A DNA stretch of 64,000 nt from NCBI GenBank assembly GCA_035516795.1, contig DATIZX010000079.1:1-64000 (forward strand). Direction: 5' to 3'. Source of the stretch: DATJBF01 sp035516795. Its GTDB lineage: Bacteria > Verrucomicrobiota > Verrucomicrobiia > Palsa-1439. The notes below the pieces were generated by a model. The model had not been told where the DNA came from. It did not search any database and was given only the letters and a program-made list of their open reading frames with translations. Of the stretch, positions 35,859 through 46,300 are shown in pieces. Positions within the stretch are counted from its first letter, which is position 1, and each line of letters opens with the position of its first letter. The position numbers and the translations under genes were made by a program.

Positions 35859-37223
35859 TCACTCGTACCGCAGCGCGTCGATCGGATCGAGTCGGGAGGC
35901 TTTCCACGCGGGATAAAAACCGAAAATAATGCCCACACTAAAAGACACCGTCACAGCGGCGACGATGGCGGGCACCGACGGCAGAGTCGGCCAGTTGAGA
36001 AAGACGGTGACCGCTACCGATACCCCGCGGCCGACCAGAATCCCCACGACACCCCCGGTCAGGCAAAGCGTGATGGCTTCGACCAAGAACTGTCTCAGGA
36101 TGTCGCGCTGCCGGGCGCCCACCGCCATGCGGATTCCAATCTCGCGCGTGCGCTCGGTCACTGACACGAGCATGATATTCATGATGCCGACCCCGCCGAC
36201 GACCAGCGAAATCAGAGCCACAACGAGCAGCAGGTTCGTCATCACGTGACTGGTGGAAGCGAGCGCCTGTGAGATTTCAGTGAGATTGTGAATCCGGAAA
36301 TCATCCAGCGCGCCGGGTTGGATATGATGCCGATCGCGCATCAGTGCGGTGATCTGGCGGATGGCCACAGGAATATCCGCCGGTGAGTCGGCAGATATCC
36401 AAATATCGTTGATGTTCGCGAATTGTGTGATCTGCGGCGTGTCGGCGGCCTGGATGGGGTCTTGCTGTGGGTAAAGTTGGACGGACTGGTTGGGGTAAAG
36501 CTGGTTGAGTGAATTGACCGCGCTGACCGTGGCCGCGGCCGCCGTGGGCTGGGTGACTTGAACACCCGTCACGCGGAATTTGATGGTGGTCCACGGGGCC
36601 GCAAGGAAGTCGTCCTGATCCCATCCCATCATGTTCGGACCTTTCAGGCTCAAGACGCCGACCACCTTCATGGTGACGTCCCTGACCTGGATCTCCTTGC
36701 CAATCGGAGACCGGCTGCCGAACAACTCCCGGACGATGGTCTGCCCGATGACGCAGACTGCGGCGGCACTGCGGACGTCATCTTCCGTGAATAGTTCGCC
36801 TTCGACCACCGGCCATTCGCGGATGACAAAATACTCCGGCGTCGTGCCGAGGATGCGGCCCGGATTCCAGTTTTTATTGCCACAAATGATTTGGGCATGA
36901 CAATCCACACTGGGGGCAACCCATTTGACGGCGCTGCAATTTTGGCGGATGGCATCGGCGTCCATCGGCGTGAGAGTGGGGCGCCCGCCTGCGCCGGAAT
37001 TGACGCCGCCCACGATGATGTGCGCGGGATCCATCTGGATGACGTTGGCGCCGAGACTGGCGATCGTCTGCTCGATGGAATGTGACGAGCCGCTTCCGAT
37101 CTCCATCATCGCGATGACCGCGGCGATCCCAATGACGATTCCGAGGCAGGTCAGCATCGATCGCATTACATTCCGGCGCAACGCATGCAGCGCCATGCGC
37201 AATGTCAGGTAAAAGGAATGCAT
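35859..37223 (-). CDS. MacB-type ABC transporter permease without ATPase domain
   Basis: A 454-residue permease with MacB_PCD and FtsX domains. TM1 occurs in RNVMRSMLTCLGIVIGIAAV; a periplasmic domain follows (GASSG-like loop GGVNSGAGGRPTLTPMDADA, VIGQTIVRELFGSRSPIGKE, MMGWDQDDFLAAPWTT). Three C-terminal helices include LLLVVALISLVVGGVGIMNI and the family motif MLVSVTERTREIGIRMAVGA. Unlike true MacB (about 650 residues) there is no N-terminal nucleotide-binding domain, and no separate ATPase gene is present nearby, so it must use an ATPase encoded elsewhere. It follows the adaptor gene by six bases. Confidence 0.88.
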   Translation of the reverse strand: MHSFYLTLRMALHALRRNVMRSMLTCLGIVIGIAAVIAMMEIGSGSSHSIEQTIASLGANVIQMDPAHIIVGGVNSGAGGRPTLTPMDADAIRQNCSAVKWVAPSVDCHAQIICGNKNWNPGRILGTTPEYFVIREWPVVEGELFTEDDVRSAAAVCVIGQTIVRELFGSRSPIGKEIQVRDVTMKVVGVLSLKGPNMMGWDQDDFLAAPWTTIKFRVTGVQVTQPTAAAATVSAVNSLNQLYPNQSVQLYPQQDPIQAADTPQITQFANINDIWISADSPADIPVAIRQITALMRDRHHIQPGALDDFRIHNLTEISQALASTSHVMTNLLLVVALISLVVGGVGIMNIMLVSVTERTREIGIRMAVGARQRDILRQFLVEAITLCLTGGVVGILVGRGVSVAVTVFLNWPTLPSVPAIVAAVTVSFSVGIIFGFYPAWKASRLDPIDALRYE

Positions 37224-37229
37224 AACGAT

Positions 37230-38585
37230 TCAATGATGATGGAGGACCGGCACAAATGGATTTTTAGTCGCCGCTTGAGAACTGCGCACGCTCTCGCCTG
37301 TGACCACTTCCAAGCCCTCTCGCAAGTGGTCTCCGGCAATCGCGGTGTTCACCCCATCTGTGGCCCGAACGTTCACTTCAAGCGGTCGCACGTAGTGGCC
37401 ATCCTTCACCCAAAGGACGCCCCGGTTTTCCTTCCGGCTGTTGTTCGGCTTTGAAGAGATGCTGATGCTATCAGCAAGAGCATCGCCCTGCGGATCAAAC
37501 GCATTTTGGGAACGGACATCCGGTGCAATCTCCGCAAGCGAAGATGGTTCCCAGCGCAATGCCGAGTTGGGAACCAGCAGCGTGTTGTTTTCTTGATGCA
37601 CGACGAAATTCACATTGGCTGTCAGGTAGGGCAGCAAAACATTGTCCGGATTTTGGGTGTTCACCACCACGGTGTAAATCACGATGTTCTGCGTCATGGT
37701 TGCGTTGAGTCGCACCTGGTCAACAACGCCTTCGAATTGACGGCCCGGCAAGGCGGCGCAGGTGAAGGTCACGGGTGTACCGGGCTTAATCCGCCCAACG
37801 TCCGCCTCATTGACCGAGACCCAGATTTGCATCTTCGTCAAATCCTGTGCGATGAGAAACAAACTAGGCGCATTAAGGCTGGCCACGACGGTCTGGCCGA
37901 TGTTGACACGCCGATCGATAATCACGCCATCGACAGGCGAGGTGATCGTGCAAAAATCCAGATTCCGCTGCGCCCTTTCCACCGCGGCTTGCGCTTGCAC
38001 GGTGGCCGCCTTGGCTTCGGCAATGGCCGCGTCAGCGACAGTGACGTTGGATTTGGAGACTTCGTAATTGGCCTTGCCGGAATCATACAAATCGCGGGCG
38101 ATGAGTTTTGCTTCGCTTAATTCTTGGGTCCTCTTCCAGTCGGCTTCCGCTTGGGCCAGTTTGGCTTTCATCTGTTCCAAGTTCGCGGCGGCGGTGGTCT
38201 CCCCGGCTTTGGCTTCCTGCAATTGCGCCTTGGCAACGGCTAAGTCGGCTGCGTAAACGGAGTCGTCAATTCTTATCAGAACCGCGCCTTTTGCCACGAC
38301 CGAGCCGTAGTCAATCGGCTTGCCCACCTTGTCCGTGCCGAAGGAACTGATGCGGCCGGCCACTTGGGCGCCCACATCTACTACTTGCACCGGCTCGATA
38401 GTTCCCGTAGCGGCAATGGTGGCGACCAACGTGCCGCGTTTGATTGGAGCCGTACGGAAGGTCAATTTGACATCATTGCGCGAACGCCACCACCAGATCC
38501 CCGTTCCGCCAACGAATATCAGCACAACAATTACAGCCGTGCGGGTTGCTACGAGCCGTCGTAAGGATTCCATTCGAGCGCTCAT
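37230..38585 (-). CDS. MacA-like periplasmic adaptor (HlyD family)
   Basis: A 451-residue membrane fusion protein. One N-terminal transmembrane helix (TAVIVVLIFVGGTGIWWW) precedes a lipoyl domain (VATIAATGTIEPVQVVDVGA), a coiled-coil hairpin about 110-210 rich in Ala/Lys/Glu (VAKAQLQEAKAGETTAAANL) and a beta-barrel domain (TPVTFTCAALPGRQFEGVVD). The C-terminus has an insertion (about 340-395) before LWVKDGHYVRPLEVNVRATD. Three in-frame ATGs (38609, 38585, 38573) are possible; none has a strong ribosome-binding site. It pairs with the permease immediately downstream. Export substrate is unknown. Confidence 0.87.
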   Translation of the reverse strand: MSARMESLRRLVATRTAVIVVLIFVGGTGIWWWRSRNDVKLTFRTAPIKRGTLVATIAATGTIEPVQVVDVGAQVAGRISSFGTDKVGKPIDYGSVVAKGAVLIRIDDSVYAADLAVAKAQLQEAKAGETTAAANLEQMKAKLAQAEADWKRTQELSEAKLIARDLYDSGKANYEVSKSNVTVADAAIAEAKAATVQAQAAVERAQRNLDFCTITSPVDGVIIDRRVNIGQTVVASLNAPSLFLIAQDLTKMQIWVSVNEADVGRIKPGTPVTFTCAALPGRQFEGVVDQVRLNATMTQNIVIYTVVVNTQNPDNVLLPYLTANVNFVVHQENNTLLVPNSALRWEPSSLAEIAPDVRSQNAFDPQGDALADSISISSKPNNSRKENRGVLWVKDGHYVRPLEVNVRATDGVNTAIAGDHLREGLEVVTGESVRSSQAATKNPFVPVLHHH

Positions 38586-38910
38586 CGTGTGATGACAACT
38601 TCTAAACACAAACCTATCTTATGCGGTCCTGACACTGCAAACGTTTATAGGAAATTTAACCGTCGAACGTTACTGAAACATTACCAACGTCGATGTCGCA
38701 GGCAAGAAAGGCGGTTTTTAGAAGCCATCTAGCAAACCATCCGCTCCGGCAGCCGCGGTGTCTTTGAGCTTGGCCGGTAATATTCCAGTAATTCGAGGTT
38801 GGCGAGGATGTCTGCGCGCGCCAAAATCACATCGCGGAGGTTTGCGATGTACAGTGCAGGACCGCCCAGCGCCGGCGGCCAAACAAATCATCCTGAAAGG
38901 AGACAGCGAC
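38586..38910. promoter_or_regulatory. Divergent intergenic region between MacA-like and PepSY-like genes
   Basis: About 325 bases separate the divergent efflux and sensor transcripts, so both promoters should be here. The minus-strand side is AT-rich near 38600-38680. GAAAGGAG at about 38895-38902 is the ribosome-binding site of the plus-strand gene. I could not fix -35/-10 boxes with confidence. An OmpR-type regulator site is to be expected but no clear tandem repeat was seen. Confidence 0.4.
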
Positions 38911-39417
38911 ATGAAAAACCACACCAGCCGTTCGATCACAACGTTGCTCATTGCGACCGGGCTTGCAATGCTGACCGCGGCACGCGCTACGAATGAATCC
39001 GGCAAGGAAGCCAAAGAGGATTCCAGCGAACGGGTCACGATGGGTCAGCTAACCGAGCTTGCGAGAGCCACAGTCGAAAAACTAATTGCTGGTGGGCGGA
39101 TTGAAAAAATCGATAAAGAAATGGAAAAGGGGCAGACCGTTTACGATGTTGAGGCCAACGTGAATGGGAAGCACATGGAATACACGATTACGATGGCGGG
39201 AGATGTCGTTGGGACCGAGACGAGTATCGAGTTCAATCAACTGCAAGATGCTGTTCAGGCAGCGGCGGCGGAATACTTCGGCGGCATCGCCAGTCTGGAG
39301 CCGTCCCGAGTGGAAGAAAACGGGCAGACAAACTACGAGATCGAAGGGAAGAAAAGCGGAAAGAAAGTCGCCGTCACCTTTGATCGAACCGGCAGAATTA
39401 TGGGAGAGGAAAAATAG
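38911..39417 (+). CDS. Secreted PepSY-like protein
   Basis: A 168-residue protein with a signal peptide (ITTLLIATGLAMLTAARA). Two similar modules are visible: TVEKLIAGGRIEKIDKEMEK with TVYDVEANVNGKHMEYTITM, and AAAAEYFGGIASLEPSRVEE with NYEIEGKKSGKKVAVTFDRT, ending GRIMGEEK. That pattern, helix then beta meander twice, is of the PepSY/BLIP-like periplasmic domain family, which often occurs beside two-component systems and may modulate the sensor. ATG 38911 has an excellent ribosome-binding site, while the frame is open upstream. It precedes the response-regulator gene by 93 bases. Confidence 0.8.
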   Translation: MKNHTSRSITTLLIATGLAMLTAARATNESGKEAKEDSSERVTMGQLTELARATVEKLIAGGRIEKIDKEMEKGQTVYDVEANVNGKHMEYTITMAGDVVGTETSIEFNQLQDAVQAAAAEYFGGIASLEPSRVEENGQTNYEIEGKKSGKKVAVTFDRTGRIMGEEK

Positions 39418-39510
39418 CCAGAAATCAACGGCATGATTCGTGAAAGAGGGGTGGGAGCACGCTTGCAGGCTCTTGCCCTCGGCCTTATGCTGGGGAAGGG
39501 AAACGCTGAC

Positions 39511-40188
39511 GTGAAAATTCTCCTGGTTGAAGATTCCAAACGTTTGCAAGCCTCATTAGGTCGCGGTCTGCGCCGGGCCGGCTATGCGGTTGATGCTACC
39601 GGAGATGGACGCGAGGGACTTTGGATGGCGGAGTCAAACAGCTACGATGTGGTCGTGCTCGACTTGATGCTGCCCGGTCTCGATGGCTTGGAAGTATTAC
39701 GGCGGTTGCGGGCGAAGCAAAACGTAACTCACGTCTTGGTTCTCACCGCCCGGGACGCGGTGGAAGATCGCGTCCGCGGACTGGAAGCTGGTGCGGATGA
39801 TTATCTGGTCAAGCCTTTTGCGTTTGAAGAACTGCTCGCCCGCATCCAAGCTTTGTGCCGGCGCAGTTACGAACGCAAGAACCCGGTCATCCGCATTGGC
39901 GATTTGGAGATCAACACGGTTGCTCGCAAAGCCACACGCTGCGGCAAGCACATCGACTTCACTGCGCGGGAATTTATGCTGCTCGAATATTTGGCTCTGC
40001 GCCGGGGCGAAGTCGTGTCGCGTTCTGAAATCGAGGCGCACATTTATCCGGACTCGATCGAATTGATGAGCAACGTAGTGGACTCGGCGATCTGCATTTT
40101 GCGCAAGAAGATTACTCTGCCGGGGGCCCAGCCCCTGATTCATACGCGGCGCGGCTCCGGTTATGTGCTGGAGGGCGAGTGCGCGTGA
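39511..40188 (+). CDS. OmpR/PhoB-type response regulator
   Basis: A 225-residue regulator. The receiver (1-115) has acidic pocket EDSK, the phosphorylated Asp in VVVLDLMLPGLDG, the Thr of LVLTARD and Lys of YLVKPFAFEELL. The C-terminal winged helix has TRCGKHIDFTAREFMLLEYL and the loop ALRRGEVVSRSEIEAHIYPD, ending RRGSGYVLEGE. It most resembles CusR/CopR/QseB-type regulators. Start is GTG 39511 preceded by GGGGAAGGG, so the upstream in-frame ATG is not needed. Its end overlaps the kinase gene by ten bases. It probably controls the divergent efflux genes. Confidence 0.92.
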   Translation: MKILLVEDSKRLQASLGRGLRRAGYAVDATGDGREGLWMAESNSYDVVVLDLMLPGLDGLEVLRRLRAKQNVTHVLVLTARDAVEDRVRGLEAGADDYLVKPFAFEELLARIQALCRRSYERKNPVIRIGDLEINTVARKATRCGKHIDFTAREFMLLEYLALRRGEVVSRSEIEAHIYPDSIELMSNVVDSAICILRKKITLPGAQPLIHTRRGSGYVLEGECA

Positions 40189-41633
40189 GGTCAATCCAAC
40201 ACCGGTTGATTCTCTCGGTAGGTGGAGCACTTTGTTTGCTGTGGAGCATTGGCGGACTGGCCGTGTATCTGGTGGTTCGCACCGGCTACGTCGCCGAGTT
40301 TGACCGCGTCCTGAGGGCAAACGCCCAAACGCTGGCCGCCATGACGGACCAGAGGGCTGGTCAGGTCGAGTCAGATTACTCGCAAGACCTGCTGCCGGGG
40401 TTTGCTCGCACCCGACATCCTGACTATTTTCAGCTTTGGCTTTCCGATGGCTCCACGCAGAAGCGTTCGCCGTCGCTGGCCGGCAATGATCTCGCGCGCC
40501 ACGCCGGAACGTTCCATTCGCCCCTGTTCTGGAATTTGACGTTGCCGGACGGGCGCCCCGGGCGAGCCATCGGCATCCGCTTCGTTCCCCAACTCGATGA
40601 TGAGGCACCTGCGAATTCAAAAATCTCAAAGGACGAAGTGACTCTCGTGGTGGCCCGTCATCGGGGCAATTTGGACGAGCGCCTGGGCGAACTGGGTTCC
40701 GCACTGCTGCTGGTCGGCGGTTCCATGATCTTCGCCACGATATTCCTCGTTGTGATTGCGGTCCGTCGAGGTTTGCGACCTTTGTGGGAGTTGGGCGATC
40801 GGGCCGAAACAATTGACGCTTCCTCCCTGCAGCGGCGTTTCACGACGGAGGGGCTGCCAAGTGAACTGCTACCCATTGCGACGCGTCTTAACCAGTTGTT
40901 GGCCCGCTTGGAGGATTCGTTTGCCCGTGAGCGGCGGTTCAGTGCGGATGTCGCACATGAACTGCGGACACCCCTCGCTGAGTTGCGCACCGCGACCGAG
41001 GTTGCACTCAAATGGCCGGAAGATGTGGAGACGACTCGCAACACATTGGAGGAATTGCTGGCGAGCGCGTTACAGATGGAATCGATCGTGACCGGGCTGC
41101 TGGCGTTGGCTCGGTGTGAAGCCGGCCAGTTGCCCGTGCATCTGGAATCCACACTGCTCGGCCCTTTAATTCAAGAACTTTGCCAGCCGGTTTCCGCCAA
41201 GGTCATGGCCAAGGGCATCGGTTTTTCTACGGAGGTGGAAGAGGACGCCTGCTGGGTCACAGATCCAATGCTGCTCCGGATCATCGTGAACAATTTGCTG
41301 TCCAATGCAGCGCAATACTGCCCGGATGATGGGTGGATTCGCTTGCGCGTAGAAGGCTCTCAATTCTCCATCTCCAATACCACAACGGATCTAACGGCAA
41401 ACGATCTACCGCACCTGTTTGAGCGGTTTTGGCGAAAGGACCTGGCCCGCTCCTCCAATCTTCATAGTGGACTCGGCTTACCACTCGCCAGAGCTTATGC
41501 GGCGGCGTTGGGCATGCGATTGCGGGCGGAAATGAACGAGTTCACTCAGATCACGCTTATTTTATCCGCAGCGCAAACGAGTGCAGCGGTTTCCGTCACC
41601 ATGCATGGTGCTGCTCCGCATGAAACGCTTTGA
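40179..41633 (+). CDS. Two-component sensor histidine kinase
   Basis: A 484-residue membrane kinase. TM1 is near residues 10-32 (LILSVGGALCLLWSIGGLAV), a periplasmic domain follows to about 165, TM2 lies about 170-192 (LLLVGGSMIFATIFLVVIAV), then HAMP. The H box is FSADVAHELRTPLAELRTAT; the ATP domain has NNLLSNAAQYCPDD and a G box of GLGLPLARAYAAALGM. Start GTG 40179 lies within the end of the regulator gene, showing translational coupling. The architecture is of the CusS/QseC class, which detect metals or envelope stress in the periplasm. Confidence 0.92.
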   Translation: MRVRSIQHRLILSVGGALCLLWSIGGLAVYLVVRTGYVAEFDRVLRANAQTLAAMTDQRAGQVESDYSQDLLPGFARTRHPDYFQLWLSDGSTQKRSPSLAGNDLARHAGTFHSPLFWNLTLPDGRPGRAIGIRFVPQLDDEAPANSKISKDEVTLVVARHRGNLDERLGELGSALLLVGGSMIFATIFLVVIAVRRGLRPLWELGDRAETIDASSLQRRFTTEGLPSELLPIATRLNQLLARLEDSFARERRFSADVAHELRTPLAELRTATEVALKWPEDVETTRNTLEELLASALQMESIVTGLLALARCEAGQLPVHLESTLLGPLIQELCQPVSAKVMAKGIGFSTEVEEDACWVTDPMLLRIIVNNLLSNAAQYCPDDGWIRLRVEGSQFSISNTTTDLTANDLPHLFERFWRKDLARSSNLHSGLGLPLARAYAAALGMRLRAEMNEFTQITLILSAAQTSAAVSVTMHGAAPHETL

Positions 41634-41765
41634 CTCCATTGTCGCGCGATAAGACTGGTCCTATCAGGAACTTGGCCGACCGAGTATAGGACTGCAGCGC
41701 TTGTTGCGGATGCCGGCCGTGCTTCCGGTTGGATGGCTGGCACGAGCTTTGCATAAACACCCCCC

Positions 41766-42932
41766 ATGCGAAAAACTGACGATAGCATTGTCATCAGCAA
41801 GAGCGGCTTTCGAGATCAAGTTGACGGAGTCCAAGGAGATACAGGATCGAATGAGACCGTTTCTGATGCGGCAGATGCGTCGAGAACAGCCTGCGGATTT
41901 GATCCGTATTGTTTGAGTTCGTTCCTTACCTTTCGTTACGTCATCAATCCAACGGCGGAATGGTTGCCTTCGATTCGTTCGCGTTGGCCAGCCGCGGATC
42001 CCGCCGAACCCATCGACGTGAAAAGCTCCGGACAGTTGCTCGAGACTCTGCGTCTGCTGGTCAACCAAGTCGTGCGGCAGCAGACGGTTGGATTGCTTCT
42101 CGGTGGGGGAATCGATTCTGCCATTCTCGCGGCACTGCTTCCCCGTGGAACGCCAGCCTATACGGTACGATTTCAAGCCGAATTGCCCATCGATGAAAGT
42201 CCCGCGGCAGCTCGCTATGCAAAACGCTGCGGCTTGCCTCATCGCGTAGTGACGGTGACTTGGGAGGATTATGAAGAGCGAGTCGAATGGCTGATGCGGC
42301 ACAAACGCTCGCCTTTGCATCCCGTGGAAGTGGCGCTTTCGCTGGCGGCTTGTATGGCCAAGGCCGATGGGGTGGACGCTCTTATCGTCGGCAGTGGAGC
42401 CGATTCAAAATTCGGAGGTTTGGACCGGCTGTTGTCCCGAGACTGGACGCTGGAAGATTTCATGCAGCGCTACAGCTTTGTTGAGCCGACATCCGTGCTG
42501 ATCGACCCACGTTCGATGAGCCCGGTGTTTGAGGAATATGTTCGGGGACAAAATCTTGATGTGGCGGCTTTTCTCAGGGGAGTGCACGGACCAGGACTCG
42601 TTCAGGCTTTTGACAACGCCATCAGCGCGGCTGGTTGTGTCTGCGTCGCACCCTATGAGTCGCTGGGGCTTGCCGTTCCTCTCGACTTGATGCGGATTCG
42701 TCGCGGTGAGCCGAAATATTTCCTGCGGGAGATCTTTACTGAACTCTTCCCCGGCCTGCCGTTAGCCAGAAAGATCGCATTTGCTCGTCCCATGGACGCT
42801 TGGATGAAGTTTTGGACCGGTCCATGTCGCGCGGAATTCAGGTCTGGCTTGGCTGTGAATTGTTTCTCCGGCGAACAGAAATGGCTTTTGTATTGTCTGG
42901 AGAAGTTCATGACCATGATGGAGAAGGAGTAA
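41766..42932 (+). CDS. Stand-alone asparagine-synthetase-type (PP-loop) domain protein
   Basis: A 388-residue protein with only the C-terminal synthetase domain of AsnB. The ATP pyrophosphate-binding loop is VGLLLGGGIDSAILAAL (usually SGGLDSS), followed by AAARYAKRCGLPHRVVTVTW, a stretch VDALIVGSGADSKFGGLDRL comparable to the family's G-D-G-A-D-E motif, and RIRRGEPKYFLREIFTELFP with LARKIAFARPMDAW near the end. The glutaminase domain is absent, so ammonia or an acyl-acceptor amide would be the nitrogen source, or the protein forms another amide or beta-lactam-like bond. It follows the kinase by 130 bases and shows no peptide precursor nearby. Confidence 0.75.
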   Translation: MRKTDDSIVISKSGFRDQVDGVQGDTGSNETVSDAADASRTACGFDPYCLSSFLTFRYVINPTAEWLPSIRSRWPAADPAEPIDVKSSGQLLETLRLLVNQVVRQQTVGLLLGGGIDSAILAALLPRGTPAYTVRFQAELPIDESPAAARYAKRCGLPHRVVTVTWEDYEERVEWLMRHKRSPLHPVEVALSLAACMAKADGVDALIVGSGADSKFGGLDRLLSRDWTLEDFMQRYSFVEPTSVLIDPRSMSPVFEEYVRGQNLDVAAFLRGVHGPGLVQAFDNAISAAGCVCVAPYESLGLAVPLDLMRIRRGEPKYFLREIFTELFPGLPLARKIAFARPMDAWMKFWTGPCRAEFRSGLAVNCFSGEQKWLLYCLEKFMTMMEKE

Positions 42933-43343
42933 ACTGCCCCGGGGCGGCATTTTTCCGGACATTCCTGTCGGGCGGAGATGGACTGGCTGATCAAAAAAGC
43001 TTATTTTTGGGCACGGCATTGATTGCCTTCCGCAGACGAAACGCAAGTGTTGTAAGTGTTCCAGCCAGGCACAGTCGTTTTCACTTGTTCCAGAGGCTGG
43101 TTGACCGACTCTTACCAACTCAATTTCTCTTGACGGCGCACTTGGCATGCATGATGCGCAACTCTCATTTCTGGGAAACAGAATGACGCCTGGAAAAAAC
43201 CCAACGTTTCCTCAGAAAACGAAGCGGACGGCAGGACTCAACTCTGCAGACTCGATGAGGACTCATCCAAATGAGGAGGAGTTTCTCTCGCTCGCGTGCC
43301 GAGTCGCATACGTGAGACGGGCTGCCGATGCCGATGGAGGATC
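42933..43343 (+). other. Gap before the large surface protein gene
   Basis: No credible gene is seen in these 410 bases. An AT-rich imperfect hairpin (CAAAAAAGCTTATTTTTG) occurs at about 42991-43009. The gap ends with TGGAGG at 43335-43340 as ribosome-binding site for the gene starting 43344. A promoter for that long transcript is expected here but was not fixed. Confidence 0.4.
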
Positions 43344-46300
43344 ATGGTGAAGAAGCTGATTGTGTGGGGAGGGATACTAGCTCTCCTGGCGAGTTGCCCG
43401 ATTCAGGCGGCAGACTTGACGTGGACGAATGGCGATGGCCTGTTTTCGGACGGGCTCAATTGGGACACGCGCACGCCTCCCATCGATGGCGATGACACCA
43501 TCTTCACCAATGACACGAGCTATACGATCACCTTCAACAGCAACTCGCCGTTATTGGTGACGAACATATTTGCGGGACATGCCGGCACCGTCACCGTCGA
43601 TATCGGCACCTTCACGTGGACCACAACGGATCGCATGCGGATTGGCAGCGGAGGAACTACGACCACGGTGTATCTGGCCGGCGGAACAATGTCCGTTGAC
43701 AATTTCGGTACTGCTCAACTTCGGATCGCGGACGGGACGAATGCTGTGGGGAAGCTTGTTATCACCAATGGCGCAGTCTTGGCGGCTACGGTTAATATCG
43801 CATCTAGCGCCTTTGGCTCTGGCACACTCGTCGTCAGTGACGCGGGAATCATAACAAATTCAACAGTGAATGGGACGCTCACGGTGGGGAGCAGCGGTTC
43901 GGATAGTCAATTGATCATCACTAACGGCGGACAAGTGTTCGTGTCTGGAGAGACGAGGGTCGGCAATTCGAATACAACGAATAATTTCCTCCTTGTTTCC
44001 GGCCCGAACAGCATCCTCTCCAACAGAGTGTACGGCATTCGCGTGGGTGCGCAAAGCGGGAGAGGCAACCTCCTCATCGTTACCAATGGTGGCAAGGTGT
44101 TCATGAACGATGGCACGATTGGCGGCAACGGGCAGGGCACCGCCTTTAATACAGGAATTGTTGTCGGTGTCGGTTCTGTATACAGCAGCGCGGGAAATGT
44201 GACTCTGGCTCCCAGTTCCGGCGGTAGCACCAACAATAACCTGACCGTATACGACGGTGCCACGTTGATCTGTGGCGGCTCCATCACCATTGGCAACGCC
44301 AATGATTATTCGGGTATCTCCAACTCTGTGCTTATGGGGGGGAGTGGTTTGATGAGCACGGGCTCCTCCGCAGTGGTCCGCTTTGGCTCAAGCACTTTGC
44401 TTAATCGCTTCGTTCTGACCAACGCTTTCTTCACCAGTGGCACCGTAGCCTTCCAAGGGATCAGCAATACCATATCAGTCTTGGCAAACAGCCAGTGGAT
44501 TATGACCACGAATTTAGCGACACCAAGTTCTGCTCTTGGCGCGATTCTTACAATCGATGGCGGCTATGTCAGCAATCAGGCCGGAATTGTCATGGGCGGT
44601 ATTTCCGGAAGTCAACTGATCGTGACCAACGGAGGCGGGTTGGTATCCAATTACGGTACAATCGGGGCCGGCGCTGCATTCTGCACAGGTGTCGTTGCCG
44701 GCGCAGGGTCTGTTTGGTCCAACACCGGTCCGAACATTCTCATCGGGACCGGGGTCGGCGGCAGTAATAACGCCTTAGCCGTTGTTAACGGCGCCACTCT
44801 TTTTAATTCCGCTACCCTGAGCATTGGCAACAGTCTGACTGCGAATGTCAACTCGGTTTGCTTCGGCGGCGTCGGGTTACCCAGTACGGTAATCAACAAT
44901 GGTTCTCTGGATGTTGGCGGAAGCGACGGAAGTTACTCGAACAAACTCACTGTCACCAATGCAGTTCTGAACTGCGGCACAATCAACGTCGGCGTCAGTG
45001 GCTCCACAAACAATCTGCTCGAACTGAAGAACGGGACGATCCTTGTTGGGTTCATCCGAGTTCGCCCGACCAACACTTTTCTTTTCACTGCTGGAACGCT
45101 GAACACCGGCGGATCGACGGTGGATACGCTCGCCAATAACGGACGCCCGATGGTGGTGGGCGACGGCACGAGCGCAGCGTACCTTGAATTGGCAGCCGGC
45201 GGAACCGGTTTTCACGATTTCAACACGGGCGGTCTGGTGATTACAAACAACGCGACATTGCGCGGCAATGGTACGCTCATGGGAAACGTCACAGTCCTCG
45301 GAACCTGGTCGCCCGGCTTTTCTGTCGGCTTGATCACGGTCAGCAATAATCTCGTTTTCGGCAGCAGTGCTATTGTCGATTACGAGCTTGGAACCACCAA
45401 CGATTCCACTGAGGTAAGTGGAAACCTGACGTTAAATGGCACTCTCAACGTCACCGGCACCAACGGGTCTGGCGTGGGCACGTACACGCTGTTCACGTAC
45501 GCGGGTGCCTTGTCCGACAATGGTCTGACGATTGGCGCCACTCCGGATTCAGGTCTGGATTACTTGATCGATACGAATACGGCGGGCCAGGTGAATTTGG
45601 ATGTAATTATTCCCCCCCCGCCCGAGGCGAGTTTCAGTGGCAATCCAACCAGCGGAGCGGGGCCGTTGACGGTGACCTTTACTGATAACTCCATCGGTAC
45701 AATCACCAACCGATTTTGGGATTTTGGGGACGGCCACACCACCAACACCACCGAGACGAGTTTCAACTACACGTACACTGCCGTGGGCTCCTACGATGTG
45801 AGTCTTACGGTTTACGGGCGCGGCGGCAGCGACACCAACACGCAAACGGGATACATCACGGTAATGAATCCGCCGCATTTGGTGGTCGAGCCCGGCAGTC
45901 TCGATTTTGGTTCGGTCACGATTGGCGAGACCAACAGTTTGACTTTCTCCGTAATCAATACCGGAGAAATGTCGCTGGAAGGCACAGCCACCGTCGCCGC
46001 GCCCTTTGAAATCACCAACGGAGGAAGTTTCAGCGTTGCTGCTGGTCAGACCCAAACGGTAACCGTGGCTTTCCTGCCCACCGCGGAGGGGTCATTCAAT
46101 GGATCGGTGGTTTTCAGCAGCAATGGTGGCGATTCGACCAACACCGTCAGCGGAACAGGTTTGACGGCCGGTAGCATTTCAGTCACACCGGCGACATACA
46201 GTTTTGGAGCGCTGCTGACCGGTACAACGGCACAAGTTACATTCGTGGTGACCAACTCGGGCGGGACCGCGGTCAGCAATGGAACAACGGTGGCCTCCGG

